Shown: positions 8,592 to 18,225, counted from the stretch's first letter. The stretch is DNA of 64,000 bases from SURF-55 sp040755195 (GCA_040755195.1 JBFMBL010000004.1:25139-89138); one strand, 5' to 3'. Notes: generated from the sequence alone by a model not told the origin. Numbers and translations are program-made.

Positions 8592-10937
8592 TTATTTTCG
8601 CTGGCGCAGCGCTTCCAGGATAACCTTCTGCTCAACGCTCGCCACCAGGCGGCGGGTGTTGGATACGGTGTCAGGGTTCACGCTGATGCTGTCAATCCCG
8701 GCACGAACCAACAGCTCGGTAAATTCCGGGTAAACCGAAGGGCCCTGGCCGCAAATGGACACGGTCTTCCCGAAACGATGGGCTACTTCGATCAACTGGG
8801 TGATGGCCCTGGTGACCGCAGGGTTGCGCTCGTCAAAATACCCCATGCTGTCCAGCACCCCGGAATCCCGGTCTGCGCCTAAGATAAGCTGCGTCAGGTC
8901 GTTTGACCCGATGCTGAATCCGTCTATCAGGGGGCTGAATTCATCCGCCATGAAGATCACCGACGGGACCTCCGCCATGATCCATACCTTAAAGTTCAGG
9001 TTGGAAGAAAGGCCCTCTTCGGCCATGATACTGAGTGCTTTTTTAACCTCCCAGGTGGTCCGTACAAAGGGAAGCATCGCATAGACGTTCGTTAACTGGT
9101 ATTCTTCACGCACTTTCCGCATCGCCTGGCACTCGAGGCGGAAGCCCGCCTTGTACTCGGGTGATATGTAGCGGGAAACCCCGCGCCAGCCGATCATCGG
9201 GTTGTTTTCTACCGGTTCTACCTCTTCGCCGCCCTTGAGACCCCGGAACTCGTTCGTCCGAAAGTCGCTGAAACGCACCACCACCGGACGGGGATAAATG
9301 GCCTGAGCAACCGCCGCAATGCCTTCCGAGAGGCCCTCCACAAATATCGCCTCCTGGCCGGTGCGGACAAGGTACATAGGGTGGGCGCCCACATGGTCGG
9401 TAAAAATAAATTCGGTGCGCATGAGCCCTATGCCGTCGAAAGGCAGGTCTTTATAGCGGGTTACGGCCTCGGGCTCACCGAGGTTCATGTAGATCTTGGT
9501 GGCGGTTACGGGCGCGATCTCCCGCCACAGCGCCCCCTGCAGCACCGGTCCGGCAGTTGCGCCGGCGGCCTGCTGTGGAGCGTCCCCCAGCGTGACCCGG
9601 CCGTTATAGACGACGCCCCTCGATGCGTCCACGGTAACCTCAATGTCCTCCGCCAGGACCGCGGTCGCGTTTTTTGCGCCTACGATGCAGGGAACGCCGA
9701 GTTCCCGCGACACGATCGCCGCGTGGCAGGTGCGTCCCCCTTCATCGGTGATGATCGCCGCAGCCCTTTTCATCGCCGGTACCATATCGGGGTTTGTCAT
9801 TACCGTAACCAGGACCGTTCCTTCTTTAACCCGGGTGATATCGTTGAACTGCTTCACCAGAACGACCTTTCCTGTAGCCGTCCCCGGCGCTGCGCCCATA
9901 CCCCGGATGAGCACCTCGGCGCCGGTCGTCCTGGTTTTGGCCTCCGGCGCGACCTCCTTGCCCAGAGTCGTGATCGGGCGTGACTGAAGTATGTAAAAGG
10001 TGCCGTTTTCGTAGCCCCATTCTATGTCTTGTGGGAATTGGTAGTGATTATCTACTCTAATCAATTGTTCCGCCAGGATCAACACCTCGTCGTCCGTCAG
10101 GCACTGACGGTCGACGTAATCCGGGCCGAGGAAGCGTGCGACTTCGGTCTCGATGGTGCCTCTGGTGGAATTGGGATCCGCTACAATCAATACGTTCTTT
10201 GACGTTATGATTTTATTAACAAGCCGGCGTGAAACCTTGTCCACAACATATTCGTCCGGCGTGACCTTCCCGGACACAATCGCCTCGCCCAAACCCCAGC
10301 TCGCGTTGATCAGCATCTCCTGCCTGTTGCCCGAAATCGGGTTGGCAGTGAAAGCCACCCCGGAGCGCTCCGACTGAATCATCTTCTGGACAACCGCGCT
10401 CAGGTAAACCGTGTCGTGGTCGAATCCCTGAGCCTGGCGGTAGGATGTGGCGCGCGCCGTCCACAGGGAGGCCCAACACCGGCGGACGTGTTCGAGAACG
10501 TCTTCAGCGCCCAGGACATTGAGGTAGGTGTCCTGCTGCCCCGCAAAAGACGCTTCGGGAAGGTCCTCGGCCGTCGCCGAACTGCGCACCGCCACCCGAA
10601 CCGGTGTCCCTCCGTCGCAAAGCTTCTGATAGGCCTCGACTATTTCGCCCGCTATTTCCGGCGGTACGGGTATGTTGTGGATAAGTTCGCGCACGCGGGT
10701 GGTATTGGCGATCAGTTGTTCAAGGTCCTCCACGTCGGTGTCGCCGATAATCGTCTTGATTTGACCTGCCAGACCGGTTGCTTCCACAAAATCCTTATAC
10801 GCCAGGGCGGTTACACAGAATCCAGGCGGCACCAGGATACCGGCGCCGGTCATTTCACCAAGGTTCGCTCCTTTGCCGCCTACCAGCGCCACATCTCCCT
10901 TTGATAATTCGGTAAACCACCTGATATACTTCGCCAT
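8592..10937 (-). CDS. ppsA: Phosphoenolpyruvate synthase
   Basis: 781 residues, the expected size for PpsA. It makes phosphoenolpyruvate from pyruvate and ATP, releasing AMP and phosphate, the entry to gluconeogenesis from C2/C3 compounds. The N-terminal ATP-binding domain shows LVGGKGANLGEM and VRSSATAEDLPEASFAGQQDTYLN. The swivelling domain carries the phosphohistidine loop GGRTCHAAIV (around residue 405), and the C-terminal barrel ends with SIGSNDLTQ and CGQGPS. The GGRTCHAAI motif fits PpsA better than pyruvate phosphate dikinase. ppsR and ccpN lie upstream on the same strand; PpsR-type enzymes modify the Thr of this His loop, so the three genes form a regulatory module. A 208-base gap holding a repeat separates ppsA from ppsR. 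Confidence 0.95.
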   Translation of the reverse strand: MAKYIRWFTELSKGDVALVGGKGANLGEMTGAGILVPPGFCVTALAYKDFVEATGLAGQIKTIIGDTDVEDLEQLIANTTRVRELIHNIPVPPEIAGEIVEAYQKLCDGGTPVRVAVRSSATAEDLPEASFAGQQDTYLNVLGAEDVLEHVRRCWASLWTARATSYRQAQGFDHDTVYLSAVVQKMIQSERSGVAFTANPISGNRQEMLINASWGLGEAIVSGKVTPDEYVVDKVSRRLVNKIITSKNVLIVADPNSTRGTIETEVARFLGPDYVDRQCLTDDEVLILAEQLIRVDNHYQFPQDIEWGYENGTFYILQSRPITTLGKEVAPEAKTRTTGAEVLIRGMGAAPGTATGKVVLVKQFNDITRVKEGTVLVTVMTNPDMVPAMKRAAAIITDEGGRTCHAAIVSRELGVPCIVGAKNATAVLAEDIEVTVDASRGVVYNGRVTLGDAPQQAAGATAGPVLQGALWREIAPVTATKIYMNLGEPEAVTRYKDLPFDGIGLMRTEFIFTDHVGAHPMYLVRTGQEAIFVEGLSEGIAAVAQAIYPRPVVVRFSDFRTNEFRGLKGGEEVEPVENNPMIGWRGVSRYISPEYKAGFRLECQAMRKVREEYQLTNVYAMLPFVRTTWEVKKALSIMAEEGLSSNLNFKVWIMAEVPSVIFMADEFSPLIDGFSIGSNDLTQLILGADRDSGVLDSMGYFDERNPAVTRAITQLIEVAHRFGKTVSICGQGPSVYPEFTELLVRAGIDSISVNPDTVSNTRRLVASVEQKVILEALRQRK

Positions 10938-10980
10938 TTCTCACTCCCCCAGTTTTTTTGGTAAACGTTCAGTAAACCAC

Positions 10981-11131
10981 GTTGGTGTTTTGACGGAGCG
11001 CGGTGAGCGGCAAGCAGAGCGCGAAGGACGACGCCGGACGGAGCGGAGCGTACTCGAAACGTACGTGAGCATCCGGCCGGTGGCGCCGACAAAGCTATGC
11101 GCAGCCTATCGCCGTGCCCTACGGGGTGCCT
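10981..11131 (+). repeat. Structured dispersed repeat, copy A
   Basis: This fills the ppsR-ppsA gap. Its core hairpin is GGAGCGTAC, a short loop, then GTACGTGAG, flanked by CCGG-rich arms and a tail similar to GACAAAGCTATGCGCAGC. The same core occurs at 26.4, 34.0 and 42.2 kb, with variants at 36.3 and 51.3 kb. No protein is supported here. Confidence 0.75.
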
Positions 11132-11145
11132 GAACAGTTACCTTT

Positions 11146-11982
11146 TTAGCGGTGGCGAATACCTTTGTAGTAGATCTCCAGTACCCGGCCCGCCGTTTCC
11201 TCCACAGCCTTGCTGGTAACGTCGATAACCGTGCAACCGGCCCGACGCATCACCTCCTCGGCGTAAGCCAATTCTCTCTTTACCCGTTCCGCGCTCGCAT
11301 AATCCGCATCAAAAGGCAAGCCAAGGCTTTTCAGCCTCTCCTGCCTGATCCAAACCAGGTATTCCGGTTGGATGGTCAGCCCGACGATGCGGTGGGGGGA
11401 CAGGGAGAAAACTTCGGCCGGGAGCGGCACCTCGGGAACAAGCGGGATGTTTGCCACCTTGATCCTTTTATGCGCGAGGTACATGCTGAGCGGCGTTTTA
11501 CCGGTACGTGAAACACCCAGAACCACGATATCCGCTTCCGTGATACCCCGCAGGTCCTTGCCGTCGTCGTATTTCACCGCAAACTCGATCGCCTCCACGC
11601 GCCGGAAGTACTCCTCGTCGACCTTGCGCATGAGGCCGGGTTCGAAACGGGGGTTCTCGCCGGTGACCTGCCGCAACGCCGTAAGAACCGGGCCCAAAAT
11701 ATCGACCGCGGGTAAACCATGACGCGCGGCCTCGGAGAGGAGCATCTCCCTTAACTGAGGCATTACCAGAGTAAAAATGATGATTCCGGCTTCCTCGGCA
11801 GCCTGGGCCACAATATCCGGGATCTCCTCCGGGTGACTTAAATAAGGGATCCTGCGTATTTCCACCTTGCCTGAGTCAAACTGGCTGGCCGCCGCCCGAC
11901 CGACAAACTCCGCCGTTTCACCGATCGAATCCGAAACAATAAAAATCACCGGGTGCTGATTTTCCCGCGAAACCGCCAACAC
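11146..11982 (-). CDS. ppsR: Pyruvate, water dikinase regulatory protein (kinase/phosphorylase)
   Basis: 278 residues of the DUF299 family. It starts with a domain reading FIVSDSIGETAEFVGRAA and has a P-loop GVSRTGKTPLSMYLA at about residues 155-170. Family members use ADP to phosphorylate a Thr beside the catalytic His of PpsA or PPDK, and inorganic phosphate to remove it. The target is very probably the adjacent ppsA product, whose GGRTCH loop has that Thr. It starts three bases after the ccpN stop, so the two are co-transcribed, as the Bacillus ccpN-yqfL pair is. Confidence 0.95.
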   Translation of the reverse strand: MLAVSRENQHPVIFIVSDSIGETAEFVGRAAASQFDSGKVEIRRIPYLSHPEEIPDIVAQAAEEAGIIIFTLVMPQLREMLLSEAARHGLPAVDILGPVLTALRQVTGENPRFEPGLMRKVDEEYFRRVEAIEFAVKYDDGKDLRGITEADIVVLGVSRTGKTPLSMYLAHKRIKVANIPLVPEVPLPAEVFSLSPHRIVGLTIQPEYLVWIRQERLKSLGLPFDADYASAERVKRELAYAEEVMRRAGCTVIDVTSKAVEETAGRVLEIYYKGIRHR

Positions 11983-11985
11983 TCT

Positions 11986-12621
11986 CTACCGCCTTTCGCC
12001 AATCTCCACAAAAAGCGCCGTAACGTTTGTTTTACTGAACCTTCCCACAACAAGAACATCGCCTTTCGTCCCGCCCTCCGCGGGTTCGACCACAGGCAAT
12101 GCGTCCACCTCGTGCTCCACGATCTTGCGGGCCGCTTCCCATGCCGACTCCTCCGGTGAGGTTGTCACGACATTGGGCATGCGGGTCATAGCGACGTGCA
12201 CCGGCAGCTTACGCACGTCCTGACCGCCGAAGGCCATTTTCAAGAGGTCCTTGCGCGAAACCACACCCTCAAGGAATCCCCCCTCACGAACCACGAAAAG
12301 GGTCCCCACGTCTTCCAAGAACATCGTTATTATGGCGTCGTGCACGGACGCATGCTCGGTAATCACTACCGGCCTGGACTGGAATTCCGCGACCTTAATG
12401 CGCTGTATCTTCGTAGCAATTACATCGTTAGGCGACTTTCCGCTGAAGTAATACCCCACACGCGGCCGCGCTTCGAGAAGCCCGGCCATAATGAGAATGG
12501 CCAGGTCGGGCCGAAGGGTGGCCCGCGTCAGTTTGAGGCGCTCCGCGATCTGTTCGCTGGTTATCGGCCCTTCGGCTTTTACAATTCCCAAAATTGTTTC
12601 CTGTCTGCGGGTGATTTCCAA
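11986..12621 (-). CDS. ccpN: CcpN-like transcription repressor (HTH plus two CBS domains)
   Basis: 211 residues. A winged helix-turn-helix (residues 1-60, LTRATLRPDLAILIMAGLLEARPRVGYYFSG) is followed by two CBS domains (about 75-210) that sense adenine nucleotides in the family. CcpN of Bacillus represses gluconeogenic genes. Position just ahead of ppsR and close to ppsA supports the same job here, though the target set is inferred. It lies downstream of glyS but is separated by a terminator and about 700 bases that include an assembly gap, so it likely has its own promoter. Confidence 0.92.
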   Translation of the reverse strand: MEITRRQETILGIVKAEGPITSEQIAERLKLTRATLRPDLAILIMAGLLEARPRVGYYFSGKSPNDVIATKIQRIKVAEFQSRPVVITEHASVHDAIITMFLEDVGTLFVVREGGFLEGVVSRKDLLKMAFGGQDVRKLPVHVAMTRMPNVVTTSPEESAWEAARKIVEHEVDALPVVEPAEGGTKGDVLVVGRFSKTNVTALFVEIGERR

Positions 12622-12676
12622 AACATCTCACTCCGAAACCAATTCAGCGTCTATTGTTAATAGTTTTAATAATACG

Positions 12677-13030
12677 CTGTTTGGCCCTAACTATGCCATA
12701 CTATTTGCTTCATTAGCCGCAAAAAGGTGGCCAATTGTTGATACTATGTTACACGGTTTTTTTCCTGCTTGGATTAAAAAGTTTTTCTAAAAGTTTATCG
12801 TGANNNNNNNNNNNNNNNNNNNNNNNNNNNNNNNNNNNNNNNNNNNNNNNNNNNNNNNNNNNNNNNNNNNNNNNNNNNNNNNNNNNNNNNNNNNNNNNNN
12901 NNNCTGTTTGGCCCTAACTATGCCATACTATTTGCTTCATTAGCCGCAAAAAGGTGGCCAATTGTTGATACTATGTTACACGGTTTTTTTCCTGCTTGGA
13001 TTAAAAAGTTTTTCTAAAAGTTTATCGTGA
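12677..13030. other. Assembly gap 1 with 127-bp flank duplication
   Basis: Bases 12804-12903 are 100 N. The 127 bases before (12677-12803) are repeated exactly after (12904-13030), both starting CTGTTTGGCCC and ending TTTATCGTGA. Most likely two contigs that overlap by 127 were joined without merging. The real chromosome probably holds one copy and no gap. Confidence 0.92.
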
Positions 13031-13079
13031 GAGAAAAGAAGAATCTTAAGGAGCGCGCTGCAAAACCATACCCGCCCAT

Positions 13080-13195
13080 TTCAGAAGTCAGAGGCAGGAT
13101 GTCAGAAGGAAGAGTTCTAAGGAAGAATTCGCTCCGCGAATTCATTCAACCGTTCCGACTTTCGACCTCTGGTCTCCGACCTCTGTTTTCGCCAT
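13080..13195. repeat. Short tandem word repeats downstream of glyS
   Basis: Degenerate words: CAGAAG/GTCAGA units, then CGACCTCTG/CCGACCTCTG units, with a GAATTCGC...GCGAATTC inverted repeat between them. No gene is seen between the ccpN start and the glyS terminator. Confidence 0.6.
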
Positions 13196-13229
13196 GTTTG
13201 TTTTTCGCGGCAATTTGACGAATCGTGTT

Positions 13230-13258
13230 AAAAAGGCACCTCTTTGCAAGGCGCCTTT
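13230..13258 (-). terminator. Intrinsic terminator of the recO-glyQS operon
   Basis: The stem AAAGGCGCC/GGTGCCTTT (one G-T pair) with a nine-base loop ends in a T run on the minus strand, about 85 bases after the glyS stop. Confidence 0.8.
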
Positions 13259-13342
13259 ATTTTTCCTATGATTGATTCCTCGCTATTTATTACCCGATTG
13301 TGCTTAACCTTTGTTAACGTCAGCGGTTCCAACGGTCTTGCC

Positions 13343-15433
13343 TTATTCCTTGACATCCGTGACCACCGGAATCTTTGACAGGTCGGCCACCCGCCGCACC
13401 AGCCCGGCAACCGCCCGCAAAAGTGCGAGCCTGTTTTCCCGCAGCCTGGGGTCTTCGTCCATGACCAGCACCGCGTCGAAAAAAAGGTCCACTGGCTCCC
13501 GCAGCGTGCTGAGTTTCTCAAGAACCCGACCATAGAAGTGGTTTTTCACGTCGGCTGCCGTCTCTTCCCGCAACCGTAGCACGGCTTGATAAAGCCGCCC
13601 CTCCGCAGGATCGACGAAACAAGCGGTGTCGGGTTCCCTTTCCGGCGCCTGGCGCGAAAGGTTTGCCGCGCGTGTATACGCGGTGTGAAGATCGCCGAAC
13701 AGAGGACCGTCCCGGAAATCCGTCACAGCCTGGGCGCGCCGCCACGCGGTTTCAACGTCGTCGAAGCCGGCAGACAGCACCGCCTCGGTAACCTCGGGGA
13801 GAATCCCCCGCTCACTGAAAAGGCCGCGAAGCCGCTGTCTGAAGAATTCCATCAGTTCGTCCAGTATCTCCCCTGTATCCCGTTTGAGCCTGTGGCCGCC
13901 GTATTCACGGCACGCCTGCAAAATCATGTCGCTCAAGGAAAGGTGCAGCGCGCCGTCCAAAATGATATGGCAGAGGCCGAGAGCTTGGCGCCGCAAGGCA
14001 TACGGGTCCTGAGAACCGGTCGGGATAAGCCCCAGGCCGAAGCACCCCACAAGGTTGTCGACCTTATCGGCAACGCTCAATAGGCGTCCGGAAACCGTTT
14101 GCGGCAACGCATCGCCGGCAAACCGCGGGAGGTACTGTTCGTAAAGCGCCTCCGCCACCGCCTCCGGCTCCCCGTCCCGCAAGGCGTATTCTCTACCCAT
14201 GACCCCCTGAAGCTCGGGAAACTCGTATACCATATTCGTAAGAAGATCTCCCTTGGAAAGGTGTGCCGCCCGTGATACCGCGTCCATATCCTCCGGGCTG
14301 ATTTCGAGGGCCGTACCGAGGTATTTGACAAGCATGCCGAGCCGCAGCGTTTTGTCGTAAAGCGTCCCGAGTTCTTCCCGGTAGACCACCTTCTTCAAGC
14401 CCTGAATACGCCCGGCCAGGGGCGTGGCAAGGTCTTCCCGGTAAAAGAAAGCCGCATCCGCAAGCCTTGCCCGCAGCACGGCCTCGTTTCCGGCACGGAT
14501 GGTCGCGGTATGCTCGGGCGCGCTGTTATGCACCGCTATGAAACGCGGCAGCAGCCGCCCGTCCGCCCCGTATACCGGAAAATACCGCTGGTGCGCCCGC
14601 ATCGCGGTGACAAGAACGGCTTCCGGGATGCCTAGATACTCTTCAGGAAAGCCTCCGCAAAAAGCCGTAGGGTATTCCACCAGGTTGACCACCTCGTCAA
14701 GCAGCTCGTCATCCGCCGGGACCAGGCCTTTCTCTCCAGCGGCCAGCACCTCGGTTTGCGCCTTGACGATCCGCCGGCGTTCGGCAGGGTCAGCCATAAC
14801 GAAACTTTCCGCCATCCGGGAAAAGTATTCTCCGGTTTCTTCGATTGTCACCGGTCCCGCCGCAAGGAAGCGATGCCCGCGCGATTCCCGGCCGGAAGCC
14901 AGGCCGTCGATAGTAAAGTCAACCACCGCATTGCCGTACAGGGCCGTCAACCAGCGGATAGGCCGGATGAACCGTAGTTCTGAATCACCCCAGCGCATCG
15001 GTTTCGGAAAGTTAAGGCCGGCTATAAGCCGGGGGCAGAGATCCGCCAGCACTTCTTTCGCCGGCTTTCCCTTTTCCTGCTTAACCGCAAAGACGTATTC
15101 CGCTTTGCCCGCTTTCCGCACCACCAGTTCCGCAACATCGACCCCCTGGCTCCGGGCGAAACCGGCAGCGGCCTTGGTGGGTTTTCCGGAAGCGTCAAAA
15201 GCGGCTTGACGGGCGGGGCCCTTAACCTCCTGCAACAAAGGTTCTTGCTTTTCGGGCACGTTCTTGACGAAAAGCACCAGGCGCCGCGGAGTGCCGTACG
15301 TCTCCATGGCGCCGAAACCGAGGCGGGCGTCCGAAAAAATCGCCGCCGCCTTCTCGCTCAACTCCGCCAGCGCGCCGGGCAGAAAACGTGCCGGGATTTC
15401 TTCCGTTCCTATTTCCAGCAGAAAATCGTTCAT
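13343..15433 (-). CDS. glyS: Glycine--tRNA ligase beta subunit
   Basis: 696 residues, full length for the beta chain of the bacterial alpha2-beta2 glycyl-tRNA synthetase. It begins DFLLEIGTEEIPARFLPGAL, the family signature, and contains an HD-like region and a C-terminal anticodon-binding domain of the DALR type. It binds tRNA while the alpha chain activates glycine. It follows glyQ by six bases on the same strand, so the subunits are co-translated. No T-box leader is seen ahead of this operon within the window; recO lies upstream instead. Confidence 0.97.
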   Translation of the reverse strand: MNDFLLEIGTEEIPARFLPGALAELSEKAAAIFSDARLGFGAMETYGTPRRLVLFVKNVPEKQEPLLQEVKGPARQAAFDASGKPTKAAAGFARSQGVDVAELVVRKAGKAEYVFAVKQEKGKPAKEVLADLCPRLIAGLNFPKPMRWGDSELRFIRPIRWLTALYGNAVVDFTIDGLASGRESRGHRFLAAGPVTIEETGEYFSRMAESFVMADPAERRRIVKAQTEVLAAGEKGLVPADDELLDEVVNLVEYPTAFCGGFPEEYLGIPEAVLVTAMRAHQRYFPVYGADGRLLPRFIAVHNSAPEHTATIRAGNEAVLRARLADAAFFYREDLATPLAGRIQGLKKVVYREELGTLYDKTLRLGMLVKYLGTALEISPEDMDAVSRAAHLSKGDLLTNMVYEFPELQGVMGREYALRDGEPEAVAEALYEQYLPRFAGDALPQTVSGRLLSVADKVDNLVGCFGLGLIPTGSQDPYALRRQALGLCHIILDGALHLSLSDMILQACREYGGHRLKRDTGEILDELMEFFRQRLRGLFSERGILPEVTEAVLSAGFDDVETAWRRAQAVTDFRDGPLFGDLHTAYTRAANLSRQAPEREPDTACFVDPAEGRLYQAVLRLREETAADVKNHFYGRVLEKLSTLREPVDLFFDAVLVMDEDPRLRENRLALLRAVAGLVRRVADLSKIPVVTDVKE

Positions 15434-15439
15434 GGTCCA

Positions 15440-16312
15440 CTACCCCTTCTTCAACAGCGGGTAACCCCGTGCTTCCCGCTGAGCCAGATAGGCTCGCGCA
15501 CAGGCACGGGCCAACACCCGAATCCGGGCGATAAACCCGGTCCGTTCGGTGACGCTTATGGCGCCGCGCGCGTCCAGCAGATTGAAGGTGTGCGAGCACT
15601 TGAGCACATAATCGTACGCCGGCAGCACCAGTTCCGCCTTCAACGCCTGCGACGCCTCCTTTTCAAAGGCTTCAAACAAACTGAATAAGAAAGAGGTGTC
15701 CGCCACTTCAAAATTATAGCGTGAGTGCTCAACCTCACCCTGGTGGTGAACATCTCCGTATGTGACATTGTTGACCCATTTGATATCAAATACGCTGTTT
15801 ACGCCCTGGAGAGCCATAGCGATCCGCTCCAACCCGTAAGTTATTTCCGCCGACACCGGCCGCAGGTCATAGCCGCCGCACTGCTGAAAATAAGTAAATT
15901 GCGTGATCTCCATGCCGTCCAGCCATACCTCCCAGCCCAGCCCCCAGGCGCCGAGAGTGGGGGATTCCCAGTTGTCTTCGACCAGACGAATATCGTGAGT
16001 GAGCGGGTCGATGGATAAAGAACGAAGGCTGTCGAGATAAACCTCGATCACATCTTTAGGTGAGGGCTTGAGGATCACTTGATACTGGTAGTAATGCTGA
16101 AGGCGGTTCGGATTTTCCCCGTAACGGCCGTCGGTGGGACGCCGTGAAGGCTCGACGTAAGCCACCTTCCAGGGCTCCGGTCCCAGTACCCGGAAGAAGG
16201 TGGCCGGGTTCATCGTTCCCGCCCCCTTCTCAATGTCATAGGGCTGCTGTATAACACAGCCCCGGTCCGCCCAGAAGCGGTTGAGTGTCAGTATCAGTTC
16301 CTGGAAGTTCAA
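15440..16312 (-). CDS. glyQ: Glycine--tRNA ligase alpha subunit
   Basis: 290 residues, the normal size. The catalytic class II core is clear: FQELILTLNRFWADRGCVIQ at the start, GAGTMNPATFFRVLGPEPW for the active site, and YVEPSRRPTDGRYGENPNR. With the beta chain it charges tRNA-Gly. It sits 37 bases downstream of recO and six upstream of glyS, a conserved recO-glyQ-glyS order known from Bacillus. Confidence 0.98.
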   Translation of the reverse strand: MNFQELILTLNRFWADRGCVIQQPYDIEKGAGTMNPATFFRVLGPEPWKVAYVEPSRRPTDGRYGENPNRLQHYYQYQVILKPSPKDVIEVYLDSLRSLSIDPLTHDIRLVEDNWESPTLGAWGLGWEVWLDGMEITQFTYFQQCGGYDLRPVSAEITYGLERIAMALQGVNSVFDIKWVNNVTYGDVHHQGEVEHSRYNFEVADTSFLFSLFEAFEKEASQALKAELVLPAYDYVLKCSHTFNLLDARGAISVTERTGFIARIRVLARACARAYLAQREARGYPLLKKG

Positions 16313-16349
16313 GCCCTATCCCCTCTTCGGCGCAATATTAAAACATTAA

Positions 16350-17087
16350 TCATTGTAAATCGTCAAGAAAACGCAACGACCGGGGCCGGTAACCAAAATG
16401 AAACGCTATCGTTGCCGGCAGGATACCGTTCAGTTCCGTACGGATAGCCGGATCCGGTTTTAACGTAAAAACTCGTCCCAGGCTGTCCTCGGAAAGCCTT
16501 CGCAGCGTCTTAAGAGTCCCGGGCAGCATGCCGGCAGCCGTAACCCCCTGCCGGCAAACCGGACACAAGACCCCGCCGGCTTCGGGACTGAACGCCATTA
16601 ATTCTTGAAAATCTAAGGGTTTCCGGCAGGAAACACAGCAATTGAGCTCCGGACCAAAACCCGTAAGCGCCAGCACCCGGATCTCAAAAGCACGGGTAAG
16701 CAGTTCGGAATCTCCGTTCAACATCCGGAGTGATTCTACCAGAAGGAGATAAAGCGGCTGGTTGGGAACTCCTTCAACGGTAAAGCCGTCCACCAGCTCC
16801 GCAAAGTAGTGGGCGAGGCCAAACCGCCGCACATCCTTCTCGATGTGCTGGAAATGTTCCAACTCCTCTGCTTGATCCACACGGCTCAAGTCTTTCTCGC
16901 GCGTCAGAAAGAAGCGCGAACGAGAAAACGGCTGGACCGCCCCCCGCTTTTTACTCGTCGGCCGCGCACTTCCGTAGCTAATGGCGCGGATTTTCCCGTA
17001 TTCAAGGGAATACAGGGTTAAAATGCGATCCGCCTCTTTGTACTCGCTTGCCTTGAGTACCACCGCCTCGGCTTTTAAAAATTTCAT
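16350..17087 (-). CDS. recO: DNA repair protein RecO
   Basis: 245 residues. The N-terminal OB fold starts LKAEAVVLKASEYKEADRILTLYS, the usual RecO opening. A C-terminal zinc-binding segment shows CCVSCRKPL and LCPVCRQG. RecO loads RecA onto SSB-coated single strands in the RecFOR pathway. It heads the recO-glyQ-glyS unit. Upstream is a roughly 290-base repeat rather than another gene. Confidence 0.95.
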   Translation of the reverse strand: MKFLKAEAVVLKASEYKEADRILTLYSLEYGKIRAISYGSARPTSKKRGAVQPFSRSRFFLTREKDLSRVDQAEELEHFQHIEKDVRRFGLAHYFAELVDGFTVEGVPNQPLYLLLVESLRMLNGDSELLTRAFEIRVLALTGFGPELNCCVSCRKPLDFQELMAFSPEAGGVLCPVCRQGVTAAGMLPGTLKTLRRLSEDSLGRVFTLKPDPAIRTELNGILPATIAFHFGYRPRSLRFLDDLQ

Positions 17088-17111
17088 CTATTAAAATTCA
17101 CCCAACCCGGG

Positions 17112-17400
17112 CAAGCCGGAACCAAAATACTTCACCACAGAGGCACAGAGTTCACAGAGAACAAATTCAGTAGTCAGAAAAAAACTCAGGATAGTCTAAA
17201 GCAGATAATCTATCGCCTACTACCAGGTATTAGGCCTTCCATTCTAAGAAATCTAAGACAAGTCACGATTTCGGCTAATCCGTCTCTATTCTGGATTCTG
17301 GCTATTGACTCCTTAATTCAGACCCGAAACCCAAATGGTTAAAATTTCCGTCTTTTCCCCTCCGTGTGCTCTGTGTCTCTGTGGTTAATTCTTCTTGCCG
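17112..17400. repeat. CACAGAG-bounded dispersed element, copy Q1
   Basis: It starts with GCCGGAACCAAAATACTTCACC, then ACAGAGGCACAGAG, and ends CTCTGTGTCTCTGTGGTTAATTCTT, so the two ends are near inverted repeats. The inside (TTTCGGCTAATCCGTCTCT, then TTCCGTCTTTTCCCCTC) recurs at 45.5 kb. After it (17401-17434) lie GACTCAGGACT/GGACTTAGGACT words. There is no gene in this 347-base gap. Confidence 0.75.
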
Positions 17401-17434
17401 CCATGACTCAGGACTCGGGACTTAGGACTCGTGA

Positions 17435-18214
17435 CTAAATCTCGTAATTCTGTATCCGCTCGATTTCTAAAGCCTTTCCCGTAGTTGGATCAACAGTCAC
17501 CACGCAGGCGTTGAACTGGAAAGGGCCGGCAGCGACTTCAAACCGTTTCGGAAGCTGTGTCAAGAATCTGTCAATTATGATGTCACTCTTTACCCCGATT
17601 ACCGAATCGCGCGGCCCGGTCATGCCAACGTCCGTAATATATGCCGTACCTTCCGGCAGAATACGTTCGTCAGCGGTTTGGACGTGGGTATGCGTGCCTA
17701 AAACGGCGGTTACCTTACCGTCCAAAAACCACCCGAGCGCTATTTTTTCCGAAGTGGTTTCGGCGTGAAAGTCAACAATAATCACGTTCACCCGCGGCGC
17801 TAATTCCGCCAGCACTTCCTCCGCTTTGCGAAAAGGACAGTCAACCGCCGGCATAAATACCCTTCCGGACAGATTTACTATCCCCACATTGTACCCGTCA
17901 CAGGGGAAAACCCCATAACCAACGCCCGGCACAGATGGCGGGTAATTTGCCGGGCGAATCAGCCGGGGTTCTTCAGCAATGAACCGGTAGCTTTCCTTCT
18001 TGTCCCATATGTGGTTTCCGCCTGTTAGAACATCGATCCCGTAACTGAAAAGCTCTTCAGCGGTTTCCCGGGTGATACCGACGCCCCCGGCGGCGTTTTC
18101 GCCGTTGGCTACAACAAGGCTTGCCGGGAATGCCCTTCTTAGGTCCGGCAGGTTTTCCTTTACCGCCCGCCGGCCACACCGCCCGACGATGTCACCGATC
18201 ATCAGGATATTCAC
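17435..18214 (-). CDS. ymdB: YmdB-family metallophosphoesterase
   Basis: 259 residues, the normal size for YmdB (2',3'-cyclic AMP phosphodiesterase). Dinuclear metal ligands appear as MIGDIVGRCGR, NGENAAGG, GGNHIWDKKE, DFHAETTSEK and GTHTHVQTADE. In Bacillus YmdB affects biofilm and motility choices and interacts with RNase Y. The gene starts 11 bases after the rny stop on the same strand, the conserved rny-ymdB pair. Confidence 0.95.
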   Translation of the reverse strand: MNILMIGDIVGRCGRRAVKENLPDLRRAFPASLVVANGENAAGGVGITRETAEELFSYGIDVLTGGNHIWDKKESYRFIAEEPRLIRPANYPPSVPGVGYGVFPCDGYNVGIVNLSGRVFMPAVDCPFRKAEEVLAELAPRVNVIIVDFHAETTSEKIALGWFLDGKVTAVLGTHTHVQTADERILPEGTAYITDVGMTGPRDSVIGVKSDIIIDRFLTQLPKRFEVAAGPFQFNACVVTVDPTTGKALEIERIQNYEI

Positions 18215-18225
18215 GTTTATCCCCG

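Noticed and set aside
16313..17434. T-box or glycine riboswitch ahead of glyQS
   Set aside because: recO is directly upstream, and no T-box AGGGTGG motif or glycine-aptamer core was seen there or in the region before recO.
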